64,000 nucleotides of DNA from Sedimenticola hydrogenitrophicus (GTDB lineage Bacteria > Pseudomonadota > Gammaproteobacteria > Chromatiales > Chromatiaceae), in the NCBI RefSeq assembly GCF_029017505.1, contig NZ_JAQGEI010000035.1, forward strand, positions 1 through 64,000, in the 5' to 3' direction. Below the pieces are notes generated by a model. The model did not search any database, had not been told where the DNA came from, and saw nothing but the letters and a program-made list of their open reading frames with translations. The translations under genes and the position numbers were made by a program. Positions 15,315 through 24,206 of this stretch are shown in pieces (the first letter of the stretch is position 1; the number at the start of each line of letters is the position of its first letter).

Positions 15315-16478
15315 GTGACAGGACAGGAACAACAGATTGCATCCGGGGTGTCGGTAAAAGACGGTGCCGAGCAGGCGGTGGCGGAGCTGATTAGCTGTTT
15401 TGGCGTTATGGCGCCGGAAGCGGTCCTGTTCTTCTGCTCCAGCCACTACGACATCGCGCGGGTGGGCGCGGCCCTGTCACGGCGCTATCCACAGGCCCAG
15501 GTCATCGGCTGTACCACCGCCGGCGAGATCAACGCCCGCGGTTGCCTGGACCGGAGCCTGTGCGGATTTGCCCTGCCGGGCGACAGCTTCAGCCTCGCTT
15601 CGACCCTCCTGCCCAATCTCTCCCGCTTTGATATGAAGCTGGCGCGCGGCCTGGTGACCGAGCTGCATACCGACCTCGCGGTGCGCGGGGTGGCGCCGGT
15701 GAGCGGACATACCTTCGCCTTTCTGCTGGTGGATGGGTTGAGCGGGGTGGAGGAGATCGTGCTCAGTGCGGTTCACGGCGAGATTGGCGATATTCCCCTG
15801 TTCGGTGGCTCGGCCGCCGACGATCTGCGCTTCAGCAAGACCCTGATCTATTACAACGGCCAGACCCGCGAGGATGTGGCGGTACTGTGCATGATCAACA
15901 CCACCTGTCCCTTCAAGGTGTTCCGCACCCAGCATTTCGTCGCAGGCGAACGCAAGATGGTGATTACCGAGGCGGATATAGCGACCCGCAATGTCAGCGA
16001 GATCAACGGGGTTTCGGCGGGGATGGAGTATGCGCGGTTGGTGGGCATCCAGTATGACCGCCTCGACCCTATGACCTTTGCCTCCCATCCGGTCATGGTG
16101 CGTGTCGGCGGTGCCTATTATGTCCGTTCGATACGGCAACTGGCCGAAGATGACAGCCTGACCTTCTTTTGCGCCATTGGTGAGGGGATTGTCCTGACCG
16201 TGGCTGAAGGGGTGGATCTGGTGGAGAACCTGTCCCAGACATTCGCGGAGATCCGTGACCATGTGGGGGAACCGCAACTGGTGATCGGCTGCGACTGTGT
16301 GTTTCGCCGGCTGGAGTATATGCAGGACCCCGAAGTGGCGAAACGGGTCGAAGGGCTGTTCCAGGCCAATCGGGTCATCGGTTTCAATACCTACGGTGAG
16401 CAGTTCGGCGGGATGCATGTCAACCAGACCTTCACCGGTGTGGCGATCGGTGCCCCGCAATCGGAGGGGACGGACTGA
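15315..16478 (+). CDS. FIST N/C domain signalling protein
   Basis: A 387-residue cytosolic sensor. The FIST N domain (roughly 20-220) has AVLFFCSSHYD and the hallmark VIGCTTAGEI; the FIST C domain follows (HPVMVRVGGAYYVRSI to VIGCDCVFRR). FIST proteins are predicted small-ligand sensors partnering with kinases or transporters. The gene begins at GTG and its stop overlaps the next kinase ATG (TGATG), so they are coupled and presumably form one signalling unit. The same FIST-kinase pairing accompanies the ethanol-oxidation regulon in Pseudomonas. The ligand is unknown. Confidence 0.8.
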   Translation: MTGQEQQIASGVSVKDGAEQAVAELISCFGVMAPEAVLFFCSSHYDIARVGAALSRRYPQAQVIGCTTAGEINARGCLDRSLCGFALPGDSFSLASTLLPNLSRFDMKLARGLVTELHTDLAVRGVAPVSGHTFAFLLVDGLSGVEEIVLSAVHGEIGDIPLFGGSAADDLRFSKTLIYYNGQTREDVAVLCMINTTCPFKVFRTQHFVAGERKMVITEADIATRNVSEINGVSAGMEYARLVGIQYDRLDPMTFASHPVMVRVGGAYYVRSIRQLAEDDSLTFFCAIGEGIVLTVAEGVDLVENLSQTFAEIRDHVGEPQLVIGCDCVFRRLEYMQDPEVAKRVEGLFQANRVIGFNTYGEQFGGMHVNQTFTGVAIGAPQSEGTD

Positions 16479-18766
16479 TGGTCGCCTATCTGGATATCCA
16501 GCAGGGTTCCACCGACGAGGTGCAGCGCCTGCGCAAGATCGTCACCGCGCTGATGAATCAGGTGGAACGCACCATGGATGTCCAGGGTGGGGCCTTCTCG
16601 CTGTTCCAGACGGCCATCCTGCTCGACGATAAGGTGCGTGGCCGTACCGGTGAACTCGAGGCGGCAATGAAGCGCCTCGAGGAGACCAACGACGAGCTGA
16701 ACTCCGCCAATGCGGAGGCGCACACCGCGCGGCTGCGGCTGGTCGAGGCGGTGGAGAGCGTCTCCGAGGGGTTTGCGCTGTTTGATGAAACGGACAGCCT
16801 GATTCTGTGCAACTCGAAATTCCGCGAATACTGGGGGATGGACGAGAATGATATCCCTTACGGCAGCTCCTTCCAGGTGCTCTCCCAGGGCCTGATCGAC
16901 AACTGCCGGGTGCCGCTGGCGCTGCAGGATCGCCAGCAGTGGCTGGAGGACCGTTTTCAGCGCCACAAGAATCCCGATGGTGCCTTTGTCATGCGCATGT
17001 TCGACGGGCGCTGGCTCAAGGTGACCGAGCGGCGCACCGGCGATGGCGGCGTGGTCGGTATCTATACCGACATCACCGAGATCAAGAAACAGGAAGAGCT
17101 GCGTCGCCAGAAAGAGCTGGCCGAGAAGTCGGTGCTGTTGCAGGCCTCCATCGACAACCTGAGCCAGGGTGTGGCGGTATACAGCAGCGAGCTCAAGCTG
17201 GTCGCCTGGAACCAGCGTTTCGTCGACCTGCTGGAGCTGCCCGACGGGCTGGTTCGTCTGGGGATGCCGTTCCAGGAATATCTCCAGTTCAATGCCAACC
17301 GCGAGGAGTACGCGACTGACATGGAGCGTTCGGTCAGGGAGAGGCTGGAGCAGGCGACTGCATCCAGTTCCTTCTTTTTCGAGTATGTGCGGCCCACCGG
17401 GCGGGTCCTCGAGGTGCGTCGTAATCCCATGCCCAATGGCGGTTTCGTCACCACCTATACCGATATCACCGCCAGACGCCAGGCCGCCGTGCAGTTGAGC
17501 GAGGCCAAGGAGCATCTGGAAGAGCGGGTGCGGGAACGCACCGCGGCGCTCTCCACGCTCAATGAACAGCTGCGCCAGGAGATTGCCGAGCGCCTCGATG
17601 TGGAGGAGGAGCTGCGCCTGGCCACCAAGGCCGCCGAGGAGGCCAATCTCAGCAAGACACGCTTCCTGGCTGCCGCCAGCCATGATCTGCTGCAGCCGCT
17701 GAATGCCGCGCGCCTGTTCATCTCCACCCTGCAGGAGCAGCGTCTGGCGGAGAAGACCGAGCGTCTGGTGGAACGGACCGACCTGGCGCTACAGGGCGTG
17801 GAGAATCTGTTGAGCACCCTGTTGGAGATATCCAAGCTGGATGCCGGGGCGGTGCCGACCAAGCTGCGCGACTTCCCGATTTCCGATGTCCTGAAGCGGC
17901 TGACGGAGGAGTATCAACCCGTGATCAGTGACGCGGGGCTGGAGCTGCGCATGATCGACTCATCGGTGACGGTCAACAGCGATCGCAAGTTGCTGGAGCG
18001 CATTTTACGCAACTTTCTCTCCAATGCGGTCAGATACACCTATAACGGAAAAATTCTTATCGGCTGCCGGCGCCGCAAGGGTAAGCTGCTCGTGCAGGTG
18101 AGCGATACCGGTCTCGGTATCGGCGACAAGGACCTGGACACCATCTTTGACGAGTTTCACCAGCTGAAACAGTCCGGGGACAATGGGGCGCCCGGGGTCG
18201 GCCTGGGGTTGGCCATTGTCAAGCGGATTGCCGGGATGCTGGATGTACCTGTGATCGTCGACTCCCGCCTGGGGCGCGGCTCAACCTTCGCCGTGGAGAT
18301 TCCCATATCCAACCGGAAGATCCAGTCCAGCCCACCGTCGCGGCGGCTCGTGCCCAGCCTGGAGATGCCGCTGCACGGGGCCTCGGTGCTGGTGATCGAC
18401 AACGAGGCGTCAATCCGCGAGGGCATGTATCACCTGCTGACCTCATGGGGCTGCGACGTGTTTACCGCCGCTGACCTGGACGAGGTACGCCGGTTGGTGG
18501 AGAGCGGAAATCTTCAGCCGGATTTTCTGATTGTCGATTACCATCTGGACAACCGGATCACCGGCGTGGATATCCTGCTCTATCTGGAGCGTGAATATGA
18601 TATACGCGCTCCCTCCATCGTGGTGACGGCCGATCGCAGTGATGAAATGCGCCACCAGGTAACCAAGGCGGGCTATCGGGTGCTGCATAAACCCCTCAAG
18701 CCCCATCGTTTGCGGGCATGGATGGCGCACAGCATGAAGTCGCAGGAGTGCAACTCCCAGGGGTAA
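16478..18766 (+). CDS. PAS hybrid sensor histidine kinase (ErcS'/NahK-like)
   Basis: A soluble 762-residue hybrid kinase: coiled coil (50-85), PAS domain (~85-205) and PAS (~225-345), a further coiled coil (345-400). HisKA follows with the phospho-His in AASHDLLQPLNAARLF, HATPase with NFLSNAVRY and GLGIG / GVGLGLAIVKR, then a C-terminal receiver whose acceptor Asp is in FLIVDYHLD and Lys in LHKPLKP. No membrane helix is visible, so it senses a cytosolic signal, perhaps via the coupled FIST protein. The likely output is the LuxR-type regulator just downstream on the other strand, as in ErcS'/ErbR of Pseudomonas ethanol oxidation. That pairing is inference. Confidence 0.8.
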   Translation: MVAYLDIQQGSTDEVQRLRKIVTALMNQVERTMDVQGGAFSLFQTAILLDDKVRGRTGELEAAMKRLEETNDELNSANAEAHTARLRLVEAVESVSEGFALFDETDSLILCNSKFREYWGMDENDIPYGSSFQVLSQGLIDNCRVPLALQDRQQWLEDRFQRHKNPDGAFVMRMFDGRWLKVTERRTGDGGVVGIYTDITEIKKQEELRRQKELAEKSVLLQASIDNLSQGVAVYSSELKLVAWNQRFVDLLELPDGLVRLGMPFQEYLQFNANREEYATDMERSVRERLEQATASSSFFFEYVRPTGRVLEVRRNPMPNGGFVTTYTDITARRQAAVQLSEAKEHLEERVRERTAALSTLNEQLRQEIAERLDVEEELRLATKAAEEANLSKTRFLAAASHDLLQPLNAARLFISTLQEQRLAEKTERLVERTDLALQGVENLLSTLLEISKLDAGAVPTKLRDFPISDVLKRLTEEYQPVISDAGLELRMIDSSVTVNSDRKLLERILRNFLSNAVRYTYNGKILIGCRRRKGKLLVQVSDTGLGIGDKDLDTIFDEFHQLKQSGDNGAPGVGLGLAIVKRIAGMLDVPVIVDSRLGRGSTFAVEIPISNRKIQSSPPSRRLVPSLEMPLHGASVLVIDNEASIREGMYHLLTSWGCDVFTAADLDEVRRLVESGNLQPDFLIVDYHLDNRITGVDILLYLEREYDIRAPSIVVTADRSDEMRHQVTKAGYRVLHKPLKPHRLRAWMAHSMKSQECNSQG

Positions 18767-18799
18767 CTTCGCATCCTACGCTGTAAATTTAACTAGCCT

Positions 18800-18895
18800 G
18801 TAGATTTGGGTGAGGAACGAACCCCAACATCATGGCGCACACGCATTTCAAACTTCTGAAACCCCGTTGGGGTTCGCAGGCTTACCCCAAGCTAC
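18800..18895. repeat. GTTGGGGTGAGCC palindromic repeat, copy 2 (inverted)
   Basis: Same family as 14351-14435 in the opposite orientation; it contains GAACCCCAACATCATGGCGC and the GTTGGGGTTCGCAGGCTTAC arm. It lies between the kinase and the convergent regulator and may end both transcripts. Confidence 0.75.
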
Positions 18896-18924
18896 AAACT
18901 GTCATCCCATGTTGTTGCGTCCGC

Positions 18925-18951
18925 GTGGGCACAAAAAGCGTGGCCACCTAC
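18925..18951. repeat. GTGGGCACAAAAAGCGTG extragenic motif
   Basis: Short copy of a motif that also forms one arm of 23904-23988 and parts of 34590-34625 and 46150-46190. Confidence 0.6.
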
Positions 18952-18988
18952 GGTCTGGGCGGGCGGTTTGCTGTGGGGCGCGGCAGGG

Positions 18989-19633
18989 TTAAGCCTTGCC
19001 CAGTTTTTGTGCTGCCAGCACGGCCTGGGTGCGGCTGTTGACGCCGAGCTTGCGCAATACCGATGAGATGTGCGCCTTGACCGTCGACTCCTTGATATCC
19101 AGTTCGCAGGCGATGATCTTGTTCGGTTTACCCTCGGTCAGGTGGTGCAGTACGCTGAGTTCCGCCGGGGTCAGGAGGGCAAATTTTTTCTGGAATTCAT
19201 GGTCGAGGGTGGAGCGTGGACCGGTTACCAGATCGGCATTTTCCAGCTCATCCGGTACGTAGGTTCCACCGGCCAGCACCGTCTGTATCGCCTCGGCAAT
19301 CCGTGCCTTGGGGCTCGATTTGGTAATGAAGCCGAAGGCGCCACAGGTGAGCCCGCGGCGGATTGCATCCGGATCCTCGGAGGCCGACACAATGGCCACC
19401 GGGATGGTGGGGGCCGCATTGCGGATGGAGACCAGGCCCGAGAAGCCTTCCGAACCCGGCATGCGAAGATCGAGCAGGATCAGATCGAGATCGAAATCCT
19501 CGCTGGCCCGCTGGACTGCCTCCTCGAGGGTGGAGACTTCAATGATTTCGACATCATCGAAATACTCTTCGATGACCTGTCGCAGGGCGTCACGGAACAA
19601 GGGGTGATCATCTGCTACAAGGAACTTGGGCAT
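18989..19633 (-). CDS. LuxR/NarL-type response regulator, AgmR/ErbR-like
   Basis: A 214-residue DNA-binding response regulator. The receiver (1-120) begins KFLVADDHPLFRDALRQ, with acceptor Asp in LILLDLRMPG, then SASED and GFITKSSPK. The C-terminal HTH carries LTPAELSVLHHLTEGKPNKIIACELDIK... (helices at ~155-205). The sequence pattern closely follows AgmR/ErbR of Pseudomonas, which activates quinoprotein alcohol dehydrogenase and pqq genes. It sits beside the alcohol dehydrogenase and opposite a hybrid kinase. Binding sites were not identified. Confidence 0.85.
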   Translation of the reverse strand: MPKFLVADDHPLFRDALRQVIEEYFDDVEIIEVSTLEEAVQRASEDFDLDLILLDLRMPGSEGFSGLVSIRNAAPTIPVAIVSASEDPDAIRRGLTCGAFGFITKSSPKARIAEAIQTVLAGGTYVPDELENADLVTGPRSTLDHEFQKKFALLTPAELSVLHHLTEGKPNKIIACELDIKESTVKAHISSVLRKLGVNSRTQAVLAAQKLGKA

Positions 19634-20015
19634 GTTTCAAGGCTCTTTAGCTGAACAGTGACTGGTGATTCGTCTGTTTTATTAATTATATCACCCTGTT
19701 GATCGATGACCCGGCTCGATAAAAAACCGATAACTCAACAGCATGGGACGGTTCGGCCGATTCTCTCAGATCGCCGCACTCTTGGATAGCCCGCTGCGCG
19801 TCGGCCGGTGGTTTCCCGGTAGCGCTGCGTCTCCCGGTATCCGTTGCCGCAACGGATGAAGGCAGTGGGATCGTAAGATCCCACTGCCTTGGTTATCAGC
19901 CTTTCCGCTCCCCTGTGGTCGTCCGGTGGCGCGAAGAGAGGCGTCGTCGTCGCTTCTCTAATGCGCTACCGGGGCCAATGGGTTACCGGGTCGGCCGATG
20001 GGTGGTCGGGGCGAA
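19634..20015. other. Intergenic region between alcohol dehydrogenase and regulator
   Basis: About 380 bp without a credible gene. It contains the 14-bp perfect hairpin at 19859-19890 and a possible regulator promoter near 19670-19700 (AT-rich TTATTAATTATATCACC). Confidence 0.6.
19859..19890 (-). terminator. Perfect hairpin, probable end of dehydrogenase transcript
   Basis: AAGGCAGTGGGATC, loop GTAA, GATCCCACTGCCTT: a 14-bp perfect stem about 125 nt past the alcohol dehydrogenase stop. There is no T-run, so it may attenuate or protect rather than terminate intrinsically. Confidence 0.5.
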
Positions 20016-21746
20016 TCAGTTGGGGATCTTGAATGTCCAGACACTGCCGCCCTGATTCAGGTCCTTGACCCGCTTGGCCACCTCGCCACCCCATAGCGGC
20101 ACGGCGCCACCCCAGCCGGAGACCACCGACACATACTGCTCGCCATCCTGTTCCCAAGTGATCGGGGAGCCGACGATGCCGGAACCGGTCTGGAATTTCC
20201 ACAGCTCCTTACCCGTTTTCGAGTCGAACGCCTTCAGATAGCCCTCGGGAGTCCCGGTGAACACCAGGCCGCCGGCGGTGGTCATCACACCACCCCAGAG
20301 TGGCGCGTTGTTTTTGTATTCCCAGACGATCTTGCCGCTCTTCGGGTCGATCGCCTTGAGTGAGCCTATATACTCCTCGAACAGCGGCTTGATGGTGAAA
20401 CCGGCACCCAGATAGGCGGCGCCCTTTTTATAGTTCACCGGCTCGTTCCAGATCTCCATGCCCCACTCGTTGGACGGGACATAAAAGAGTTCGGTCTCCT
20501 GGCTGTAGGCCATGGGCATCCAGTTCTTGCCACCGAGGAATGAGGGAACGGCGAACACCGATTTACCTTTTTTTCCGTCGGCGGACGCGGTCGGGTTGCC
20601 CGGACGGTTGGCGTCGTCATAGACCGGACGCCCGGTCTTCAGGTCGATGCTTTTGGCCCAGGTGATGTCGCGGACGAAGGGCGTGGCATTGACCAGCTTG
20701 CCTTCCTCACGATTAAAGACATAGAAGAAACCGTTTCGATCCGCCGTTGCGGCCAGTTTCTTGCCGTCCTGGTTGAAGGAGACGACCTCGTTCACACCGT
20801 CATAATCCCAACCATCATTCGGTGTGGTCTGGTAGTGCCATTTGATCTCGCCGTTATCCGGATTGATGGCGATGCGCGAGGTGGAATAGAGGTTGTCACC
20901 CGGACGCAGATGGGAGTTCCAGGGCGCAGGGTTGCCGGTGCCGTAGAAAATGCTACGGGTCTCCGGATCGTAGGTGCCGCCCAGCCAGGTGGCGCCGCCG
21001 CCGTACTTCCACATGTCGCCCGGCCAAGTGGCGTTCTTGGTGCCGGTCATGGTGCTCTCTTTGCCATTGAGCATGCCCATGTGGCCCTCAATGGTGGGGC
21101 GTGACCAGACCAGTTCGCCGGTCTTGGCATCGCGGGCCTCGATTTTTCCGATAATGCCGAACTCGCCACCGGAGACGCCGGTGATCACCTTGCCCTCAAC
21201 AATTGTGGGCGCGGCGGTGATCGAGTAACCGGCCTTGTAATCGCCGATCTTCTTTGACCACTTGACCTTGCCGGTCAGGCGGTCGAGGGCGACCAGTTTG
21301 GCATCCAGGGTGCCGAAGTAGAGCAAGTCGCCGTGGATGGCCGCGCCGCGGTTGATTACGTCACAGCAGGGCATGATGCCGTCCGGCAGACGGGCATCGT
21401 ACTGCCAGAGCTCTTCGCCGGTTTTTATGTCGATGGCAAACAATCGTGAGTACGATCCGGTAACGTACATCACGCCATCATGGACAATCGGCTGTGCCTC
21501 TTGGCCACGCTGTTTTTCTCCGCCAAAGGAGAACGACCAGACGGGCAGCAGTTTTTTCACGTTGCCCTGATTGATCTGTTTGAGCGGGCTGAAACGCTGC
21601 CCCTGAAGACCCATACCGTTGGTGACGACCTGGGTGGTAATGCTGTGATCGCTCAGAATATCCTGATCGGTGACGGTGGCGCTGGCGGTTTGCGCGGTGA
21701 CGGAAATGGCCAGCGAAATGGCCAGTGCTAGTGAGACTTGTTTCAT
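20016..21746 (-). CDS. PQQ-dependent alcohol dehydrogenase, lanthanide-type
   Basis: A 576-residue periplasmic quinoprotein with signal peptide (1-23) and eight-bladed propeller. The vicinal disulfide C127-C128 ([10 protein letters not shown]) that stacks on PQQ is present. Metal ligands are E195 (GVSGGEFG), N272 (GTGNPAPW) and catalytic D314. Residue D316, two after the catalytic Asp in [10 protein letters not shown], is the extra Asp that marks lanthanide-dependent enzymes (XoxF, ExaF, PedH); Ca enzymes have Ala or Ser there. No fused cytochrome domain, so electrons go to separate cytochromes such as the c550 at 14744. Substrate is probably ethanol or another primary alcohol. The AgmR-like regulator and the ABC system nearby fit. 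Confidence 0.9.
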   Translation of the reverse strand: MKQVSLALAISLAISVTAQTASATVTDQDILSDHSITTQVVTNGMGLQGQRFSPLKQINQGNVKKLLPVWSFSFGGEKQRGQEAQPIVHDGVMYVTGSYSRLFAIDIKTGEELWQYDARLPDGIMPCCDVINRGAAIHGDLLYFGTLDAKLVALDRLTGKVKWSKKIGDYKAGYSITAAPTIVEGKVITGVSGGEFGIIGKIEARDAKTGELVWSRPTIEGHMGMLNGKESTMTGTKNATWPGDMWKYGGGATWLGGTYDPETRSIFYGTGNPAPWNSHLRPGDNLYSTSRIAINPDNGEIKWHYQTTPNDGWDYDGVNEVVSFNQDGKKLAATADRNGFFYVFNREEGKLVNATPFVRDITWAKSIDLKTGRPVYDDANRPGNPTASADGKKGKSVFAVPSFLGGKNWMPMAYSQETELFYVPSNEWGMEIWNEPVNYKKGAAYLGAGFTIKPLFEEYIGSLKAIDPKSGKIVWEYKNNAPLWGGVMTTAGGLVFTGTPEGYLKAFDSKTGKELWKFQTGSGIVGSPITWEQDGEQYVSVVSGWGGAVPLWGGEVAKRVKDLNQGGSVWTFKIPN

Positions 21747-22072
21747 TCTACTCCCCCATGGTTATCCATTTGGTTATCTGACATGAGGGTGGTGCCAGGT
21801 GGTGTCCCTCATGGTATATACAGCCTGTACAGTTGTAGTTGATACCCGCAAAGGCCTCTATTGGAAAAAAGTCGAATGCCCCAACGCAGTCTGCGAAGTC
21901 GACCCCTACAAAGGTACAAGACGATCCTTCCGGTCGAATTGAACGGGGTGGAAGATGCTTCGTACATTGCCGTCAAAAGCCAAGGCAATCTTTGTATTCC
22001 AGTCGCGTAGAGAAGACGTTGCCTCTCGCCAAGAACGCCAAGAGCAAAAAGGCTATACGTAATCGTATTTCG

Positions 22073-22316
22073 TAGGGGCAGGCCCCTGTACCTACCTGGT
22101 TTTCAGGCGCCCGTCGATCCGGGCAATCACGGGGTTGCCCCTACGCGGCATCGAAAACAACCACCGCCCGATCCGTAGGGGCAGGCCCCCGTGCCTACCC
22201 GGTTTTCAGGTGCCCGTCGATCCGGGCAACCACGGGGGGTTGCCCCTACGCGGTATCGAAAACAACCACCGCCCGATCCGTAGGGGTAGGCCCCCGTGCC
22301 TACCCGGTTTTCAGAG
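22073..22316. repeat. Tandem ~105-bp repeat, right copy (inverted relative to 1-170)
   Basis: Units start at 22072, 22175 and 22280 with GTAGGGGCAGGCCCCCGTGC or close variants and carry a matching GGTTGCCCCTAC arm; the third is truncated. The reverse complement matches the repeat at 1-170. Periodic but long-unit, and no spacers or cas genes, so not a CRISPR array. Confidence 0.85.
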
Positions 22317-22319
22317 GAC

Positions 22320-22347
22320 AAAAAACGGCCGGGCAAAGCCCGGCCGG
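22320..22347 (-). terminator. Rho-independent terminator of the porin gene
   Basis: On the minus strand CGGCCGGGC, loop TTT, GCCCGGCCG is followed directly by a T6 run, 58 nt past the porin stop codon. Confidence 0.85.
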
Positions 22348-22404
22348 ACGCGCATAACTATCCGCAGGGAATCAGGTGCGGATATGACTGCTTGGCACAG
22401 TGGA

Positions 22405-23589
22405 TCAGAAGAACAGGATGGCACCCAGGTTGAAGGCGTTGGTTTCATCCGAGCCGACCGAGGTCTCGCTCTCCATATCGGAGTATTCGGCCAACAGCGT
22501 CAGGGAAGAGGTCAGGTTATGATAAACACCAAGGGTAACGCGGGTGTTCTCCACCGGTGATATCTTTTTCTGTTCGCTTTCGCCCCAGTTGATACCCAGT
22601 TTGGTCTTGCCGAACTTGTAACTGCCCTGCAGGTAATAACCGTTGGACTCCTCGGCCTGTCCGGTGGCGGGGTCGAACCCGGGGAACACCAGGCCACCGA
22701 GTGCCAGGGTGCTCATACCGTCGCCCTGGAAGTAATACCCGGCCAGATCGAAGTTGTTGATGTTCACCTTGGCGAAGATATCCCAGCCCTCGATCTGGCT
22801 GGAGGCGCCGGAGGTCAGGTCCACATCCTGCATCAGGTAGGTGGCGGAGATCAGGCCGGGCGTACTGCCCTGCCAGGCATAACCCACCTTGCCGTGGAAA
22901 CCGGGGTTGGCGTGTCCCGCCGCCTGGCCGCCGCCCACTTCGACACCATCCAGCGGATTGAACACACCGATGGTGGCGGAGAGGCCGCCCGAGGTGGGCA
23001 GGGTCCAGTTGATCTGGGCCAGGCGGTCGGTATAGGGATAACCGTAACCCAGGCCGCCCAGGGTGGTGTGGCCCGGATCGGACGCGGAAAAGGACGGGCC
23101 GGCGCCGACCAGGCTGATATCGTTGAGGATGGCGTCCAATGCAAACAGGCCGAAGTTGCGCCCCATGGTGATGGTGCCCATGTTTTCATTGCCAAAGGTC
23201 AGGTAGACCTGGCGGGCATCCACTGTGGAGAACGCCAGGGCGTCGCTGCCGGCGCCGCCTTGCGAGGTCAGGCCATAGTAGACATTAATGTTGGCACCAA
23301 TGTCGTAACCTTCCTGGTGGGTTGTGGCGCTGAAGTTCAGCGAGGCGGGCAACAGGCCGTTGGAGACCGAATGGCTGTCACCGGCGGTTCCGCACGCCAG
23401 TCCCGCCAGGGTAGTCCCACCGGAATTCAGGTCGCCGCTGTCGCAGGAGGTGACGGTATAAAACGCATTTATGTTGCCGCCCAGACCCAGGGTCCAGTCG
23501 CCGGCCTGCCAGGAGGCGGCCTGGATGCTGCCGGCGCCCGCCACGCAGGCTCCCCCCAACATGGCCGCTACGAGTTTGGATAGTTTCAT
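22405..23589 (-). CDS. Outer-membrane porin
   Basis: A 394-residue beta-barrel protein. A signal peptide (MKLSKLVAAMLGGACVAG... to AQA-like cleavage near residue 24) precedes alternating hydrophobic/polar strands (GYDIGANINVYYGL, QVYLTFGNENMGTITMGRNFG, AKVNINNFDLAGYYFQ, FGKTKLGINWGES, LTLLAEYSDMESE), and the last residue is Phe after LGAILF, the usual barrel C-terminus. GRNFG and the eyelet-like segment resemble the general Gram-negative porin family. The pair of cysteines at about 49 and 66 is unusual for porins. Located in the quinoprotein cluster, it may admit alcohols or metal chelates, but substrate cannot be read from sequence. Confidence 0.75.
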   Translation of the reverse strand: MKLSKLVAAMLGGACVAGAGSIQAASWQAGDWTLGLGGNINAFYTVTSCDSGDLNSGGTTLAGLACGTAGDSHSVSNGLLPASLNFSATTHQEGYDIGANINVYYGLTSQGGAGSDALAFSTVDARQVYLTFGNENMGTITMGRNFGLFALDAILNDISLVGAGPSFSASDPGHTTLGGLGYGYPYTDRLAQINWTLPTSGGLSATIGVFNPLDGVEVGGGQAAGHANPGFHGKVGYAWQGSTPGLISATYLMQDVDLTSGASSQIEGWDIFAKVNINNFDLAGYYFQGDGMSTLALGGLVFPGFDPATGQAEESNGYYLQGSYKFGKTKLGINWGESEQKKISPVENTRVTLGVYHNLTSSLTLLAEYSDMESETSVGSDETNAFNLGAILFF

Positions 23590-23903
23590 TTAAGTTGTAC
23601 TCCTCTGGATTTATCGTGAGAAACCGTTCAGGTCTTTTTGATCTGCTTCCCCAAGTGCCCATCCGGTTTTTGTTATGAGAGTGGCGCCGTAGGACGCACC
23701 CTCCACAGTATTTTGCTGCGCGGTAATTTTTAGGGGAGCGGGGTGTTGCCTGCTATTGGAAAAAGGTAGATTGGAGAAAAGTTGATTGATAGAAAGTAGA
23801 TTGACCAAAAGTCGTATGCACGAAAGTAGCTTGGCCGAAAGTCGAATACGGGTGACTGAGGAAGTTTGAAGGGTGAAGTGTGAAGTTTGAAGTATGAAGT
23901 CGC

Positions 23904-23988
23904 GTAGGGTGGGCACGTAGTTTGTGCCCACCTTTTTGCCCTGGCCGCTGCTCCTTCCGCGTGGGCACAAAAAGCGTGCCCACCCTAC
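23904..23988. repeat. GTAGGGTGGGCACG palindromic repeat
   Basis: Left arm GTAGGGTGGGCACGTAGTTT pairs with AAAGCGTGCCCACCCTAC at the right; inner arms TGTGCCCACC / GTGGGCACAA. Related partial copies occur at 18925, 34590 and 46155. Confidence 0.75.
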
Positions 23989-24025
23989 CAAGCAGGAATG
24001 CACAGGTGGACTTGATAGTCAGGCC

Positions 24026-24110
24026 GTAGGTTGGGGTGAGCCTGCGAACCCCAACGGTGGTGCCTGGGTATGCGCCATGATGTTGGGGTTCGTTCCTCAC
24101 CCCAACCTAC
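24026..24110. repeat. GTAGGTTGGGGTGAGCC palindromic repeat, copy 3
   Basis: Same family and orientation as 14351-14435, with arms GTAGGTTGGGGTGAGC and CTCACCCCAACCTAC. Confidence 0.8.
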
Positions 24111-24206
24111 GGGCTGATGCGTTCGGCGGGCACGGCCCGCTCTATGTCCGGTAAGCCCTCCATGGCGGGTGATATCCTGAACTGTATTTGTGCGCGGCAG
24201 GTGTTG

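Larger units (their letters stand above)
21747..22404. other. Intergenic region upstream of alcohol dehydrogenase
   Basis: About 660 bp without a gene. It holds the dehydrogenase leader (GGGGGAGTAG ribosome site on the minus strand), the ~105-bp tandem repeats at 22073-22316 and the porin terminator at 22320-22347. Confidence 0.7.
23590..24206. other. Intergenic region with repeats between porin and XoxJ-like gene
   Basis: About 620 bp. From 23753 to 23890 there is a degenerate tandem of AAAGT(A/C)G(A/T)-type 13-18 bp units (AAAAGTTGATTG, AAAGTAGATTGACC, AAAGTCGTATGCACG, AAAGTAGCTTGGCC, AAAGTCGAATACG). Two palindromic repeats follow at 23904-23988 and 24026-24110. No gene is seen. Confidence 0.7.

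Noticed and set aside
16391-17683. 430-residue minus-strand ORF
   Set aside because: Antisense to the hybrid kinase, no family pattern.
22073-22316. CRISPR-like array
   Set aside because: Units are ~105 bp with internal hairpins, only three copies and no cas genes; tandem repeat, not CRISPR.
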